From Lentzea alba (lineage in GTDB: Bacteria; Actinomycetota; Actinomycetes; Mycobacteriales; Pseudonocardiaceae): a stretch of DNA of 64,000 nucleotides. Under the pieces are notes generated by a model, which worked only from the letters and a program-made list of their open reading frames with translations, was not told the DNA's origin and made no database searches. The stretch spans positions 248,001 through 312,000 of the forward strand of contig NZ_JAAMPJ010000014.1 of assembly GCF_011067745.1 (NCBI RefSeq), written 5' to 3'. The translations under genes and the position numbers were made by a program. Positions 25,909-34,714 of this stretch are shown one piece after another. The first letter of the stretch is position 1. The number at the start of each line of letters is the position of its first letter.

Positions 25909-26874
25909 GTGGAACAGCGATACCTCGGCCGCAGCGGCCTCCGCGTCTCCAGGACGGCACTGGGCACGATGACGTGGGGCCACGACACCGACGCGGACGA
26001 GGCCGCCACCCAACTCATGGCCTTCGCCGACGCCGGCGGCACCCTCATCGACACCGCCGACGTCTACACCGACGGCGAAGCCGAACGCATCCTCGGCGGC
26101 CTGCTCGGCGAAATCGTCCCCCGCGACGAACTCGTCCTCGCCACCAAAGCCGTCGCCCGCCGCACCGAAGGCCCGTTCGGCGGAGGAGCCTCCCGCGGCG
26201 CCCTGCTGTCCGCATTGGACGGCTCACTGCGCCGCATCGGCGTCGACCACATCGACCTGTGGCAACTGCACGCCTGGGACGCGGGCGTCCCCATCGAGGA
26301 GACCCTCTCCGCCGTCGACCACGCCATCTCCACCGGCAAGGTCCGCTATGCCGGGATCTCCAACTACAGCGGATGGCAACTCGCCACCGCCGTGCTCACG
26401 CCCTCCACCTACCCCCTGATCTCCACCCAGGTCGAATACTCCCTGCTCGAACGCGGCATCGAACGCGAAGTCGCCCCCGCCGCCCTGCACCACGGCCTCG
26501 GCCTGCTGCCGTGGGCCCCCCTCGGCCGTGGCGTCCTGACCGGCAAATACCGCAACGGCACCCCACCGGACTCCCGCGGCGCCTCCGCACACTTCGCCGG
26601 ATACGTCGAACAGCACCGCAACGAGCGTGCGGCCCGGATCGTGCAGGCCGTCGCCACCGCCGCCGACGGGCTCGGCACCTCACCACTGTGCGTCGCCCTC
26701 GCCTGGGTCCGCGACCGGCCCGGCGTCGTCGCACCGGTCGTCGGCGCCCGCGACACCAACCAGCTCATCGCCTCACTGGAAGCCGAGCAACTGACGTTGC
26801 CACCGGCCATCCGGGCAGCGTTGGACGACGTGAGCGCCATCGAGCTCGGCTACCCGGAACGCCCCATGCCTTGA
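25909..26874 (+). CDS. Aldo/keto reductase
   Basis: A 321-residue TIM-barrel NADPH-dependent oxidoreductase. The catalytic tetrad is complete: D48 (LIDTADVY), Y53, K80 (LATKAV) and H121 (WQLHAWD). GVDHIDLWQLH and the C-terminal VVGARDTNQL cofactor loop are typical. It reduces aldehydes or ketones in the cytosol; the physiological substrate is unknown. The start is GTG 25909, leaderless. It is divergent from the LLM oxidoreductase gene (72 nt between starts). Confidence 0.86.
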   Translation: MEQRYLGRSGLRVSRTALGTMTWGHDTDADEAATQLMAFADAGGTLIDTADVYTDGEAERILGGLLGEIVPRDELVLATKAVARRTEGPFGGGASRGALLSALDGSLRRIGVDHIDLWQLHAWDAGVPIEETLSAVDHAISTGKVRYAGISNYSGWQLATAVLTPSTYPLISTQVEYSLLERGIEREVAPAALHHGLGLLPWAPLGRGVLTGKYRNGTPPDSRGASAHFAGYVEQHRNERAARIVQAVATAADGLGTSPLCVALAWVRDRPGVVAPVVGARDTNQLIASLEAEQLTLPPAIRAALDDVSAIELGYPERPMP

Positions 26875-26922
26875 GCCACCCCGCCACATTAGACCGAACG
26901 GAGTAGGGCTACCTTGCGCGCC

Positions 26923-27612
26923 GTGCCCGAATTAACCCGCCGCGCCTTCGTCGGCCTCTCCGCAACCGCCCTGGTCACCACCCCCGCGGCCAACGCCCTC
27001 CCCACCAACCCCCGAGCAGCCCAAGACGCCTGGACCCGCCTCCTCGAAGGCAACAGCAGATTCGTCGAAGGCCGCCAGATCCACCCCCACGCCACCGGCC
27101 ACTGGCGCGAACAACTCGTCGACGGCCAGCACCCGTTCGCCTGCGTCCTCGGCTGCGCCGACTCCCGCGTCCCACCCGAGATCGTGTTCGACGACGGCCT
27201 CGGCGACATCTTCACCATCCGCGCCGCCGGCGAAGTCCTCGACTCCAGCGTCATCGGCAGCATCGAGTACGCCGTCGAACACCTCCACGTCCCGCTCGTC
27301 GTGGTCCTCGGACACGCCGGCTGCGGAGCCGTCAGCGCCACCATCGACGTCGTCCGCGGCACAAGCCACGTCACCGGCGACATCAGCACCCTCGTCCGCA
27401 CCATCGAACCCGCCGTCCGCGCCACCGCCCCACGCGCCGACCACCGCGAGTTCCTCGCCGCGTGCGTCGCCGAACAAGCCCTCCGCACCACCGAAGTCCT
27501 GCAGGAACGCAGTGTGATCATCCGCACCGCGATCGCCGAACGGGCCCTCGGCCTCGTTGCTGCTTCGTATGACTTGAGTTCGGGCAGGGTCGTTCAACTC
27601 GAAAAGCATTGA
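26923..27612 (+). CDS. Beta-class carbonic anhydrase with Tat-type signal peptide
   Basis: A 229-residue zinc enzyme that interconverts CO2 and bicarbonate. Zinc ligands are C78 in GCADSRVPPE and H131/C134 in GHAGCGAV, with the D80/R82 dyad present. The N-terminus LTRRAFVGLSA, then Ala-rich hydrophobic residues, is a twin-arginine export signal with cleavage likely after ANA, so it should act outside the membrane. GTG 26923 is preferred: TACCTT lies 7 nt before it, the leaderless spacing. TTG 26914 in the same frame is the alternative. Confidence 0.84.
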   Translation: MPELTRRAFVGLSATALVTTPAANALPTNPRAAQDAWTRLLEGNSRFVEGRQIHPHATGHWREQLVDGQHPFACVLGCADSRVPPEIVFDDGLGDIFTIRAAGEVLDSSVIGSIEYAVEHLHVPLVVVLGHAGCGAVSATIDVVRGTSHVTGDISTLVRTIEPAVRATAPRADHREFLAACVAEQALRTTEVLQERSVIIRTAIAERALGLVAASYDLSSGRVVQLEKH

Positions 27613-27617
27613 TTTTA

Positions 27618-27639
27618 GGCAACACTGAAGCAATCAAAT
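27618..27639 (+). repeat. Intergenic element, copy 1 of 3 (CAACACTGAAGC core)
   Basis: GGCAACACTGAAGCAATCAAAT shares CAACACTGAAGC plus an A/T-rich tail with copies at 30316 and 34156. It lies just after the carbonic anhydrase stop and about 110 nt before the lipoprotein gene. Confidence 0.5.
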
Positions 27640-27746
27640 CTACTGACCGAAGAAGCCGAACGGGTTTTCACCCCCACCCCTTGCGTGACCTGTGACCGCC
27701 TGTCAGGGATGCTGGAGAGGACGACTTCCGCGAAGGGAACCCGATC

Positions 27747-28403
27747 TTGCGCCGGCTCGCTGCTCTGCTCCTGACCACCGCCACGCTCGCAGCGTGCGGC
27801 CAGAGCGAGAGCTCACAAGACCCGCTGCAGGTCGCGGAAACCCTCGAGGCGGCCAAACCCGCCCACTCCCCCGCCCAGAACGCCACCCCGCCCGGCCAAA
27901 TCACCCCCGGCGGCACGTTCAGCGAAGGCGACCCCACGCAGAAGTTCCACGTCAACGGCCGTGACGTCGAACTCGACCGGCTGCGCAGCGCGGTCTTCGA
28001 AATGACCACCGACGACAAGGGCACCCCCACCCGAGGCGCCGGCATCAGAGCCGGCGACGGCGCCACCAACGGCGTACCCGACCGCTTCGGCCGGCTGCTC
28101 GTCGTCGACACCCGCGGCGGGGAGTTCATCGCCTTCTCGATCAACCCGCTGATCATGCGCCAGCGCTACCCCGTGCCCGGCGCGCCCTACGGCATCGCCT
28201 ACGACGCCAAGCGCGACATCGCGTGGATCACGCTCACCGAGCGCAACGAGGTCGTCGGACTCAACGTCGCCGGTGGCGAACCGACCGAGAAACACCGGTT
28301 CCCCACCGTGCGTCAACCCAACACGGTCAGCGTCGACCAGGAGACCGGACGTGTCACGGTCACGTCCGGCGACAACGGAGGGATACAGGTGATCTCGCCA
28401 TGA
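27747..28403 (+). CDS. Putative lipoprotein with beta-propeller-like repeats
   Basis: A 218-residue protein. The signal peptide ends in the lipobox TLAAC (Cys at about 17), so it should be lipid-anchored on the outer face of the membrane. After a low-complexity linker come short repeats of the YVTN/NHL type: GRLLVVDTRGGEFIAFSI, AYDAKRDIAWITLTERNEVVG, VDQETGRVTVTSGDNGG. That suggests a partial beta-propeller, perhaps for binding; no catalytic residues are evident. The start is TTG 27747 with GAAGGGAAC upstream. The stop overlaps the next start as ATGA. Confidence 0.65.
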   Translation: MRRLAALLLTTATLAACGQSESSQDPLQVAETLEAAKPAHSPAQNATPPGQITPGGTFSEGDPTQKFHVNGRDVELDRLRSAVFEMTTDDKGTPTRGAGIRAGDGATNGVPDRFGRLLVVDTRGGEFIAFSINPLIMRQRYPVPGAPYGIAYDAKRDIAWITLTERNEVVGLNVAGGEPTEKHRFPTVRQPNTVSVDQETGRVTVTSGDNGGIQVISP

Positions 28404-28612
28404 ACGAAGGGGTGATCGACGGGGACTGGGAATACCGGCCGCTGCGTCTGCCGCCGGGAATCTCACGCCGCACCGCGACCACGCAGTTGGCCATCCACGC
28501 CGAGTTCGCGGGCTGGGAACTCTCCCGCACGCTGCTCTACGGCGACGGCTCCCGCAAGATCTGGCTGCGCCGCAAGCGCCAGCCCGACCTCGTACCAGGC
28601 CTGATCACCTGA
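28400..28612 (+). CDS. Small DUF5703-like protein
   Basis: A 70-residue protein opening with a short lead and then DWEYRPLRLPPG, the hallmark of the actinobacterial DUF5703 family, and ending with a basic IWLRRKRQ stretch. Function is unknown. It has no signal peptide. ATG 28400 overlaps the lipoprotein stop (ATGA), so the two are co-translated. Its last 8 nt overlap the convergent aldo/keto reductase gene. Confidence 0.72.
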   Translation: MNEGVIDGDWEYRPLRLPPGISRRTATTQLAIHAEFAGWELSRTLLYGDGSRKIWLRRKRQPDLVPGLIT

Positions 28613-29540
28613 TCACGGCCTCACCGAACGCGAACGGGCTCGCCTCGCACTCCGCGATGAAGTCCGCCGGAAAGCCCCGCTCGAACGGGGCCGCCGCCGC
28701 AAGGCGCGCGACCGCTTCCGGCGGCAACTCCACCGAGCCCAGGCAGTCCGCGACCTGCTCCGGTGTCCGCGCGCCCACCAACGGCAACGCCCCCGAAGCA
28801 CGCACCCACGCCAACGCCACCTGAGCCGGCGTCGCCCCCAACTCCTCCGCGACCGCCCGCACGGCCTCCGCCACGCGTTCCTCCCCCGCCGAGAGCCGCC
28901 CCGCCCGCCGCGTCCCACCGGACAACTTCCCCGCGGCCAACGGCGACCACGCCGCCACGCTCATCCCCAGAGCCGACGCCATCGGCAGCAGCTCCCGCTC
29001 GACGTCCCGCCGAAGCAGGTTGTACGGCACCTGCAACCCCGCGAACGGCGTCCAGCCCCGCCACTCCGCCAGCGTGTTCGCCCGCGCCACGAACCACGCC
29101 GGCGCGTCCGACACCCCGACGTAGAGCACCTTCCCCGCCCGCACCACGTCGTCCAGCGCCCGCATCGTCTCCTCCGCGGGCGTGTGGCGGTCCCACAAGT
29201 GCACCCACAGCACGTCCACGTAGTCCGTGCGCAACCGCCGCAGTGACTGCTCCAGCGACAGCACCAGGTTCTTGCGGTGATTCCCGCCCGCGTTCGCATC
29301 CCGCACGTCCCGCGACAACGTGTACTTCGTCGCCAGCACGAACCGGTCCCGCCGCCGCAGCACCGCGCCGAGAACCTCCTCGCTCTCCCCGTACGCCGAA
29401 GCCGTGTCCAGGAAGTTCCCACCCGCGTCGGCGTAGACGTCGATCACCCGCCGCGCTTCCTCCTCCGCACGCAACGTCATCGTGCCCAGCAACAACTCCG
29501 AGACCCGCAGACCGGTCCGCCCGAACAGTCGGTATCGCAT
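28605..29540 (-). CDS. Aldo/keto reductase, second copy
   Basis: A 311-residue NADPH-dependent reductase with the tetrad D45, Y50, K72 (LATKYT) and H114 (LWVHLWD), and VGARTPEQVADCL near the C-terminus. It resembles the one at 25909 in layout but is a distinct subgroup (an FLDTASAYGESEEVLG stretch). The substrate is unknown. ATG 29540 gives the standard family start RYRLFGRTGLRVS; the two codons upstream add nothing. It is divergent from the XRE regulator at 29609, a position common for a target of such a regulator. Confidence 0.84.
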   Translation of the reverse strand: MRYRLFGRTGLRVSELLLGTMTLRAEEEARRVIDVYADAGGNFLDTASAYGESEEVLGAVLRRRDRFVLATKYTLSRDVRDANAGGNHRKNLVLSLEQSLRRLRTDYVDVLWVHLWDRHTPAEETMRALDDVVRAGKVLYVGVSDAPAWFVARANTLAEWRGWTPFAGLQVPYNLLRRDVERELLPMASALGMSVAAWSPLAAGKLSGGTRRAGRLSAGEERVAEAVRAVAEELGATPAQVALAWVRASGALPLVGARTPEQVADCLGSVELPPEAVARLAAAAPFERGFPADFIAECEASPFAFGEAVIR

Positions 29541-29608
29541 GATCCACAGCATCGCCGCCCACGACGACCACAGGGAGACCCGCTCAGGGCCCCTCTAAGC
29601 TCACGATC

Positions 29609-30331
29609 ATGGCCGACAACGCACTCGGCAGGTTCGTGCGCGCCCGCCGCGAAGCCACGACGCCGCCCACCCGGGAGCGCCGCCGCACACCAGGTCTGAG
29701 GCGCGGCGAGCTCGCCGACCGAGCTGGGATCAGCGTCGAGTACCTCACCCGCCTCGAACGCGGCACCGACCGCTCCCCGTCCGGCCAGGTCCTCACCTCC
29801 CTCGCCGACGCGCTCGACCTCACCGCCGACGAACGCATCCACCTGTACCGCCTGATCAAGGCGGACAGCACCTGCGAACCACCCAGTCCCCCGCAGCTGC
29901 GGCCAACCGTCCTCAAGACGCTCGAAGCGCTCGAACCCACCGCGGCGTGCGTGCTGAGCCCGGCAGGTGACGTCCTGGCGTCCACGGCGCAGTTCCACAA
30001 GATCTCGGGCCTCGGCGCCGAGCAGAACACCGTGCGCTTCGCCTTCAGCTCCGAGGCCAAGGCCCACTACCCCGACTGGGACCAGATCGCGAACCACCGC
30101 GCCGCCTCCCTGCGGGCAGCCGCCGACCTCGGCGACCACACCGCGGCCGCGCTCGCGTTCGAACTGTCCATCACCGCCGGCGCGGCCTTCGCCGACCGCT
30201 ACCACTCCTCCGCGTCGCTGCCACCCACCACCGGCACCGAACGGTGGGGCCCGCACGTCCTGGTGTTCGACACGCTGTACGTCCCAGGAGATGGCGAGCA
30301 CCGGTTGATGCTCTACTTCAGTCAACACTGA
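29609..30331 (+). CDS. XRE-family regulator with MmyB-like ligand domain
   Basis: A 240-residue regulator. An HTH lies at about residues 8-75 (LRRGELADRAGISVEYLTRLERG), and the rest is a PAS-like MmyB ligand-binding region (AACVLSPAGDVLASTAQF, then ALAFELSITAGAAFADRYHSS). Such proteins often sit beside the oxidoreductase gene they repress; here the neighbour is the divergent aldo/keto reductase 68 nt away. The ATG at 29609 is leaderless, with TAAGCT (29596-29601) 7 nt upstream. The 3' end runs into the repeated element at 30316. Confidence 0.84.
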   Translation: MADNALGRFVRARREATTPPTRERRRTPGLRRGELADRAGISVEYLTRLERGTDRSPSGQVLTSLADALDLTADERIHLYRLIKADSTCEPPSPPQLRPTVLKTLEALEPTAACVLSPAGDVLASTAQFHKISGLGAEQNTVRFAFSSEAKAHYPDWDQIANHRAASLRAAADLGDHTAAALAFELSITAGAAFADRYHSSASLPPTTGTERWGPHVLVFDTLYVPGDGEHRLMLYFSQH

Positions 30332-30340
30332 AGCTATTGA
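30316..30340 (+). repeat. Intergenic element, copy 2 of 3, with perfect inverted repeat
   Basis: CTTCAGT-CAAC-ACTGAAG (30317-30334) is a perfect 7-bp inverted repeat spanning the stop of the XRE gene and the start of the leader of the STAND-WD40 gene. Its right arm and centre recur at 27618 and 34156. Similarity to copy 3 continues weakly to the start codon. Confidence 0.55.
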
Positions 30341-30368
30341 GCATGACGAGCTGAAGCCGGATGGAAGA

Positions 30369-33300
30369 ATGTCCGTCATGCCTCGCCCGGAAAAACCGCT
30401 CGACCCGTTTGCCGGGCCCGTCGAACAGTTCGCGTTCGACCTGCGCAAGCTCCGCGAAAAGGCCGGCTCCCCCGGTTACCGGGAGCTCGGCAAGCTCAGC
30501 CACTACTCCGCCAGCACCCTCGCCGACGCCGCCCGCGGCCAGCGGCTGCCGAGCCTCGCCGTGGCGCTCGCGTTCGTCCGGGCCTGCGGCGGCGACGAGG
30601 AGGCGTGGGAACGACGCTGGCGTGACATCGGCGAGCAGGAAGCCGACGAACCCGCCTCCGCCTCCCCCTACGTCGGCCTCCAGGCGTTCACCGAACACGA
30701 CGCCGACCGCTTCTTCGGACGCGAGCGGCTCGTCGGCAAGCTGCTGGGCAAGCTCGAACACCAGGACACCGTGCTGGTCATCGGCGCGTCCGGATCGGGC
30801 AAGTCCTCACTGCTGCGGGCCGGGCTGCTCGCCCGCAGCGACGGCGAGCTGATCACCCCGAGCACCCACACCGCACTCCCCCGCACCGAGAAGCTGCTGG
30901 TCGTCGACCAGTTCGAAGAGATCTTCGCGCTGCCCCACCGCGACGAGTTCATCGCCGAGCTCACCCGACGCGGCCACCAGACGGTCATCGGCATGCGCGC
31001 CGACTTCTACGGCCACTGCGCCCGCTACCCCGACCTCGTCCGCGCCGTCGAGGACGCCCAGGTCCTGGTCGGCCCGATGAGCACCGACGAACTGCGCAAG
31101 GCCATCACCCAGCCCGCCGTCGAGGTCGGCTGCGCGCTCGAAACGGGACTCGTCGCCCGGCTGATCGCCGACGCCACCGGCGAACCCGGCGTCCTCCCCC
31201 ACGTCAGCCACGCCCTGCTCGAAACGTGGCACCGCAAGCGCGGCAACACCCTCACGCTCACCAGCTACCACGAGAGCGGCGGCATCGCCCGCGCCATCGC
31301 CAACACCGCCGAGCACGCCTACACCAGCCTCGACGAGCGGCAACGAACCCAAGCGCGCCAGGTGTTCCTGCGGCTGGTCACCCCCGGCGACGGCACCGAG
31401 GACACGAAACGCCGCGTCAAACGCACCGAGCTCGCCGCCGACGAGGTCGTCGAACACCTCGCCGCCGCACGCATCCTCACCGTCGACGACGACAGCGTCG
31501 AGATCAGCCACGAAGCCGTCATCCGCAGCTGGCCCCGCCTCAAGGACTGGCTCGCCGAGGCACGCGACGACCTGCGCGTGCACCGCCGGCTCACCGCCGC
31601 GGCCGCCGACTGGGAGGCCCACGACCGCGACCCCGGCTCGCTCTACCGGGGCGTGCCGCTCACCAGGGCCACCGACTGGGCCGACCGCGAACCCGGCGCG
31701 CTCAACGCCGAGGAGAAGGCGTTCCTGGACGCCAGCAAAGCCGCCGCCGAACACGCCGTGGCCGCCGGCAAACGCCGCACCACCAACCTGCGCCGGGTCG
31801 TCGCGCTGCTCGCGGTCCTGCTGCTCGTGGCCACCACCGCCACCGTGTTCGCCGTACGGGCGCAACGACAGGCCACCGAACAACAGACCTCCGCCCTCGC
31901 GCAAAAGGCCATCGCCGAGGCCAACGTGCTGCAGAACCAGGACCCCGGCCTCGCCTCCCAGCTGCGCCTGGCCGCCTACCGCCTCACCGGCCTGCCCGCG
32001 ACCCGCGACGCCCTGCTCAGCACGTTCGCCGCTCCCCCGGTCACCCTCGTCAAGGGCCACACCGACGCGACCTCCTACGCGGCGTTCCGCCCGGACGGCA
32101 AGGTCATGGCCACCGTCGGCGACGACAAAGCACTGATCTTCTGGGACCTCACCGACCCCCACCACCCCGCCGAGCTCAGCCGCGTCCACGCCGGCGACGA
32201 CGCCACCCACCACATGACGTTCAGCGCGGACGGCACCCTGCTCGCCACCGCGAACTGGGACGGCTTCATCCGGCTCGTCGACCTCCGCGACCCGCGCCAC
32301 CCCGTCGAGAAGGCACGGCTCAGCGGCCACGACGGCCAGGTGCAGGCCGTGGCGCTCACCAAGGACGCCCGCACGCTCATCAGCGCCGGCAAGGACCGCA
32401 CGATCCGCTTCTGGGACCTCACCGGCAACCACCCCACCCAGGTCCGCACCATCCAGGCCCACACCGACCTCGTGCACGGCCTCGCGCTCAACGAGGCGAA
32501 CACCGTCATCGGCACCGCGTCCTGGGACGGCACCGTCAAGCTCTGGGACCTCGCCACCGGCACCAACCTCAGCACCATCGACCCCAGCAACGGCGACTTC
32601 GCCAACGACTCGGTCGCCTTCTCCCCCGACGGCACCACCATGGCCACCGGCGCCGACAACGGCGAGCTCCGGCTGTGGAACATCACCGACCCGCGCAACC
32701 CGAGCGTGCTCAGCGCCAACACCGAGCACGTCTTCTCCGTGCACACCCTCGCCTTCTCCCCCGACGGACGGTTCCTCGCCTCCGGCGGCGGCGACAAGAG
32801 CACCCGGCTGTGGGACGTGCGCGACCCCAGGAACCTCCGGGCCGCCGCCGCGCTGACCGGCCACACGGACACCCTCTGGTCCCTCGCGTTCAGCTCCGAC
32901 AGCCGCTACCTCGTCTCCACCAGCACCGACACGGCCGTGCGGCTGATCGACCTGGCCGACCTCGCCTACCCCCGCCACACGTGGACGGCGTGGGAACTCG
33001 CCTACGACCCGCGCGGCCGGTTCTTCGCGACGGTCTCCACCGACGGCAGCATCAAACTGTGGCGCCCCCGGGACGGCCATCCCGAAGCGATCAGCAGCCT
33101 GCCGCTGCCACCCGGCACGGAGGCGACCGCGGTCGCGCTGCACCCCCACCGCGACGTGCTCTTCTCCTCCACCCTCGCCGGCAGCACGCTGTGGGACACC
33201 ACCGACCCCGCCGCGCCCCGCCGCATCGCCGACGTGCCCACCGGCGCCACCGAATGGATCGCCGCCGCCAGGTTCAGCCACGACGGCAAGCTGCTCGCGT

Positions 33301-34031
33301 TCGCGGAGAGCACCGGGGTGATCCAGCTCTGGAACGTCTCGGACCCGGCGTCCCCCACCCGCGCGGGCCAGTTCTCCGTCCCCGCCGTCGCGAACGTGGT
33401 CACCGTGCAGCAGATGCAGTTCACCGAGGACGACCGGGCGCTCGCCATCGCGGGCGGCAACCGGCAGCTCGAGCTGTGGGACGTGCGCGATCCCGCCCAG
33501 CCCCGCGCCTTCACCGCCATCGCCACCGACGAGGACGAACGGCCCATCCAGCGCGGCGGCCAGGCCGGACGGGACGTGGTCATGAGCGTCGCCGTCCACG
33601 GCACCGTGATGGCGTTCGCGAACATGGACAGCACGGCCACGCTCTGGGAGCTGGCCGACCCCGCCAAGCCGCGCAAGCTCGGCACCGTGCCGTACAGCGG
33701 CCCGCCGCTGCAGCGCCTGGCCTTCTCCCCCGACGGCAAGCTGCTCGCGGCCGGCACCACGGACGACCTCGTGCGCGTCTGGGACGTCAGCGACCCCGCC
33801 AAGCCGTCGGAACGCGCCGTGTTGCGCGGGCACACCGACCGCCTGTGGGGTGTCGCTTTCGCACCTGACGGTCACACCCTCGTGTCCACCGGCACGGACC
33901 GCACCGTCCGCGTCTGGGACATCGACGTCGAATCGACCGCCGCTCGCGTCTGCGCCACTACGACGGCGCACCTGTCCACTCATCAGTGGGAGCACTACTT
34001 CCCCGGTGTCGAACCGAGGCCACTCTGCTGA
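30369..34031 (+). CDS. HTH - STAND NTPase (nSTAND1) - WD40 repeat protein
   Basis: A 1220-residue signalling protein. An XRE-like HTH lies at about 20-85 (FDLRKLREKAG, YRELGKLSHYSASTLADA). The nSTAND1 entry YVGLQAFTEHDADRFFGRE is at 101-119, Walker A is GASGSGKSS at 139-147 and Walker B LLVVDQFEE at 176-184. One membrane segment is at about 478-500. A WD40 region of about a dozen blades runs from 545 to the end (LAFSPDGxxLA...xxWDxxD). STAND proteins act as ligand-triggered switches, and the propeller is the likely sensor. The target is unknown. ATG 30369 is used; ATG 30378 is 7 nt after AAGAAT and could be a leaderless start. Confidence 0.86.
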   Translation: MSVMPRPEKPLDPFAGPVEQFAFDLRKLREKAGSPGYRELGKLSHYSASTLADAARGQRLPSLAVALAFVRACGGDEEAWERRWRDIGEQEADEPASASPYVGLQAFTEHDADRFFGRERLVGKLLGKLEHQDTVLVIGASGSGKSSLLRAGLLARSDGELITPSTHTALPRTEKLLVVDQFEEIFALPHRDEFIAELTRRGHQTVIGMRADFYGHCARYPDLVRAVEDAQVLVGPMSTDELRKAITQPAVEVGCALETGLVARLIADATGEPGVLPHVSHALLETWHRKRGNTLTLTSYHESGGIARAIANTAEHAYTSLDERQRTQARQVFLRLVTPGDGTEDTKRRVKRTELAADEVVEHLAAARILTVDDDSVEISHEAVIRSWPRLKDWLAEARDDLRVHRRLTAAAADWEAHDRDPGSLYRGVPLTRATDWADREPGALNAEEKAFLDASKAAAEHAVAAGKRRTTNLRRVVALLAVLLLVATTATVFAVRAQRQATEQQTSALAQKAIAEANVLQNQDPGLASQLRLAAYRLTGLPATRDALLSTFAAPPVTLVKGHTDATSYAAFRPDGKVMATVGDDKALIFWDLTDPHHPAELSRVHAGDDATHHMTFSADGTLLATANWDGFIRLVDLRDPRHPVEKARLSGHDGQVQAVALTKDARTLISAGKDRTIRFWDLTGNHPTQVRTIQAHTDLVHGLALNEANTVIGTASWDGTVKLWDLATGTNLSTIDPSNGDFANDSVAFSPDGTTMATGADNGELRLWNITDPRNPSVLSANTEHVFSVHTLAFSPDGRFLASGGGDKSTRLWDVRDPRNLRAAAALTGHTDTLWSLAFSSDSRYLVSTSTDTAVRLIDLADLAYPRHTWTAWELAYDPRGRFFATVSTDGSIKLWRPRDGHPEAISSLPLPPGTEATAVALHPHRDVLFSSTLAGSTLWDTTDPAAPRRIADVPTGATEWIAAARFSHDGKLLAFAESTGVIQLWNVSDPASPTRAGQFSVPAVANVVTVQQMQFTEDDRALAIAGGNRQLELWDVRDPAQPRAFTAIATDEDERPIQRGGQAGRDVVMSVAVHGTVMAFANMDSTATLWELADPAKPRKLGTVPYSGPPLQRLAFSPDGKLLAAGTTDDLVRVWDVSDPAKPSERAVLRGHTDRLWGVAFAPDGHTLVSTGTDRTVRVWDIDVESTAARVCATTTAHLSTHQWEHYFPGVEPRPLC

Positions 34032-34155
34032 ACAACATCCTCACCCCTTCGTCTCACCGCATTTGTAGTGCGGAAACGTTGTGTGGTGTCGATGTCGGGG
34101 CGTCGTACAACAACGTCCAGGCAATCGCCCCGGGCAGCCGGGGAGAGCAGAATCA

Positions 34156-34180
34156 TCAGTCAACACTGAAGCAATAAAAT
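34156..34180 (+). repeat. Intergenic element, copy 3 of 3
   Basis: ATCAGTCAACACTGAAGCAATAAAA shares 17 of 18 leading bases with copy 2. It lies 58 nt before ATG 34219, close to the spacing of copy 2 from its gene (46 or 55 nt). A weak hairpin CCGCA-N7-TGCGG at 34057-34073 precedes it and may end the WD40 message. Confidence 0.55.
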
Positions 34181-34218
34181 ATACCGAACTGGTTGCAGAT
34201 GTGATCAGATTCCTTGTC

Positions 34219-34662
34219 ATGGAGCTCGTGCCGCACGAAGTCGGGGTCGCGCACAGCGCACTGCCGCACGACGAAACGTCCGCCCGAGCCCTGCTCGCCG
34301 AAGCCGCGACGCAGGGCCTGCACACAGTTGTGGTCACAGCCGAGGAAGGCGACGAACAGGCGATAGCCGTGCTGCGCGAACTGCGCGCGGAATGGCACAC
34401 CGAGGGCGGCCGGATCACCGCCCAGCTCGACACCGACGCCCAGGGCCAGCTCGCGCACCTGTGGGGCCTGTCGGCCGAGGAGCGCGCCGCGTGGCTCGCG
34501 GCGTTCCCCCGCCACGACGACCCGAACTGGTGGATGCACCGCCTGCTGGTGCTCAACCACCACCCGGAGTGGGCGCCGCTGAAGGACTGGCTGGTCGACG
34601 AGCACGTCCGGCTCTTCGGCCGTCCGCCGGGCAGACGCCGGTCCAGCGCGGCCGGTCGCTGA
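34219..34662 (+). CDS. Hypothetical protein sharing a leader element with the STAND-WD40 gene
   Basis: A 147-residue soluble protein with no family I recognise. Features: GLHTVVVTAEEGDEQAIAVL, a Trp-rich middle (HLWGLSAEERAAWLAAF, DDPNWWMHRLLVL) and a basic tail. ATG 34219 is preferred because CAGATT, one base off a TANNNT box, lies 7 nt upstream and the upstream codons cross the repeated element. It follows the STAND-WD40 gene by 187 nt, so it probably has its own promoter. Confidence 0.5.
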   Translation: MELVPHEVGVAHSALPHDETSARALLAEAATQGLHTVVVTAEEGDEQAIAVLRELRAEWHTEGGRITAQLDTDAQGQLAHLWGLSAEERAAWLAAFPRHDDPNWWMHRLLVLNHHPEWAPLKDWLVDEHVRLFGRPPGRRRSSAAGR

Positions 34663-34673
34663 GATCCCCCTGA

Positions 34674-34713
34674 CGTGACCGTGGGACCGGGTCGCCCCGA
34701 TCCCACGGTCACG
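34674..34713. terminator. Bidirectional hairpin terminator
   Basis: CGTGACCGTGGGA (34674-34686) pairs perfectly with TCCCACGGTCACG (34701-34713). The 14-nt loop can extend the stem further. It separates two convergent genes. Confidence 0.8.
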
Positions 34714-34714
34714 G

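Noticed and set aside
30807-33995. Minus-strand open frame of 1062 codons
   Set aside because: It is antisense to the STAND-WD40 gene, has biased composition and no motifs; it arises from the repeated WD40 codons.
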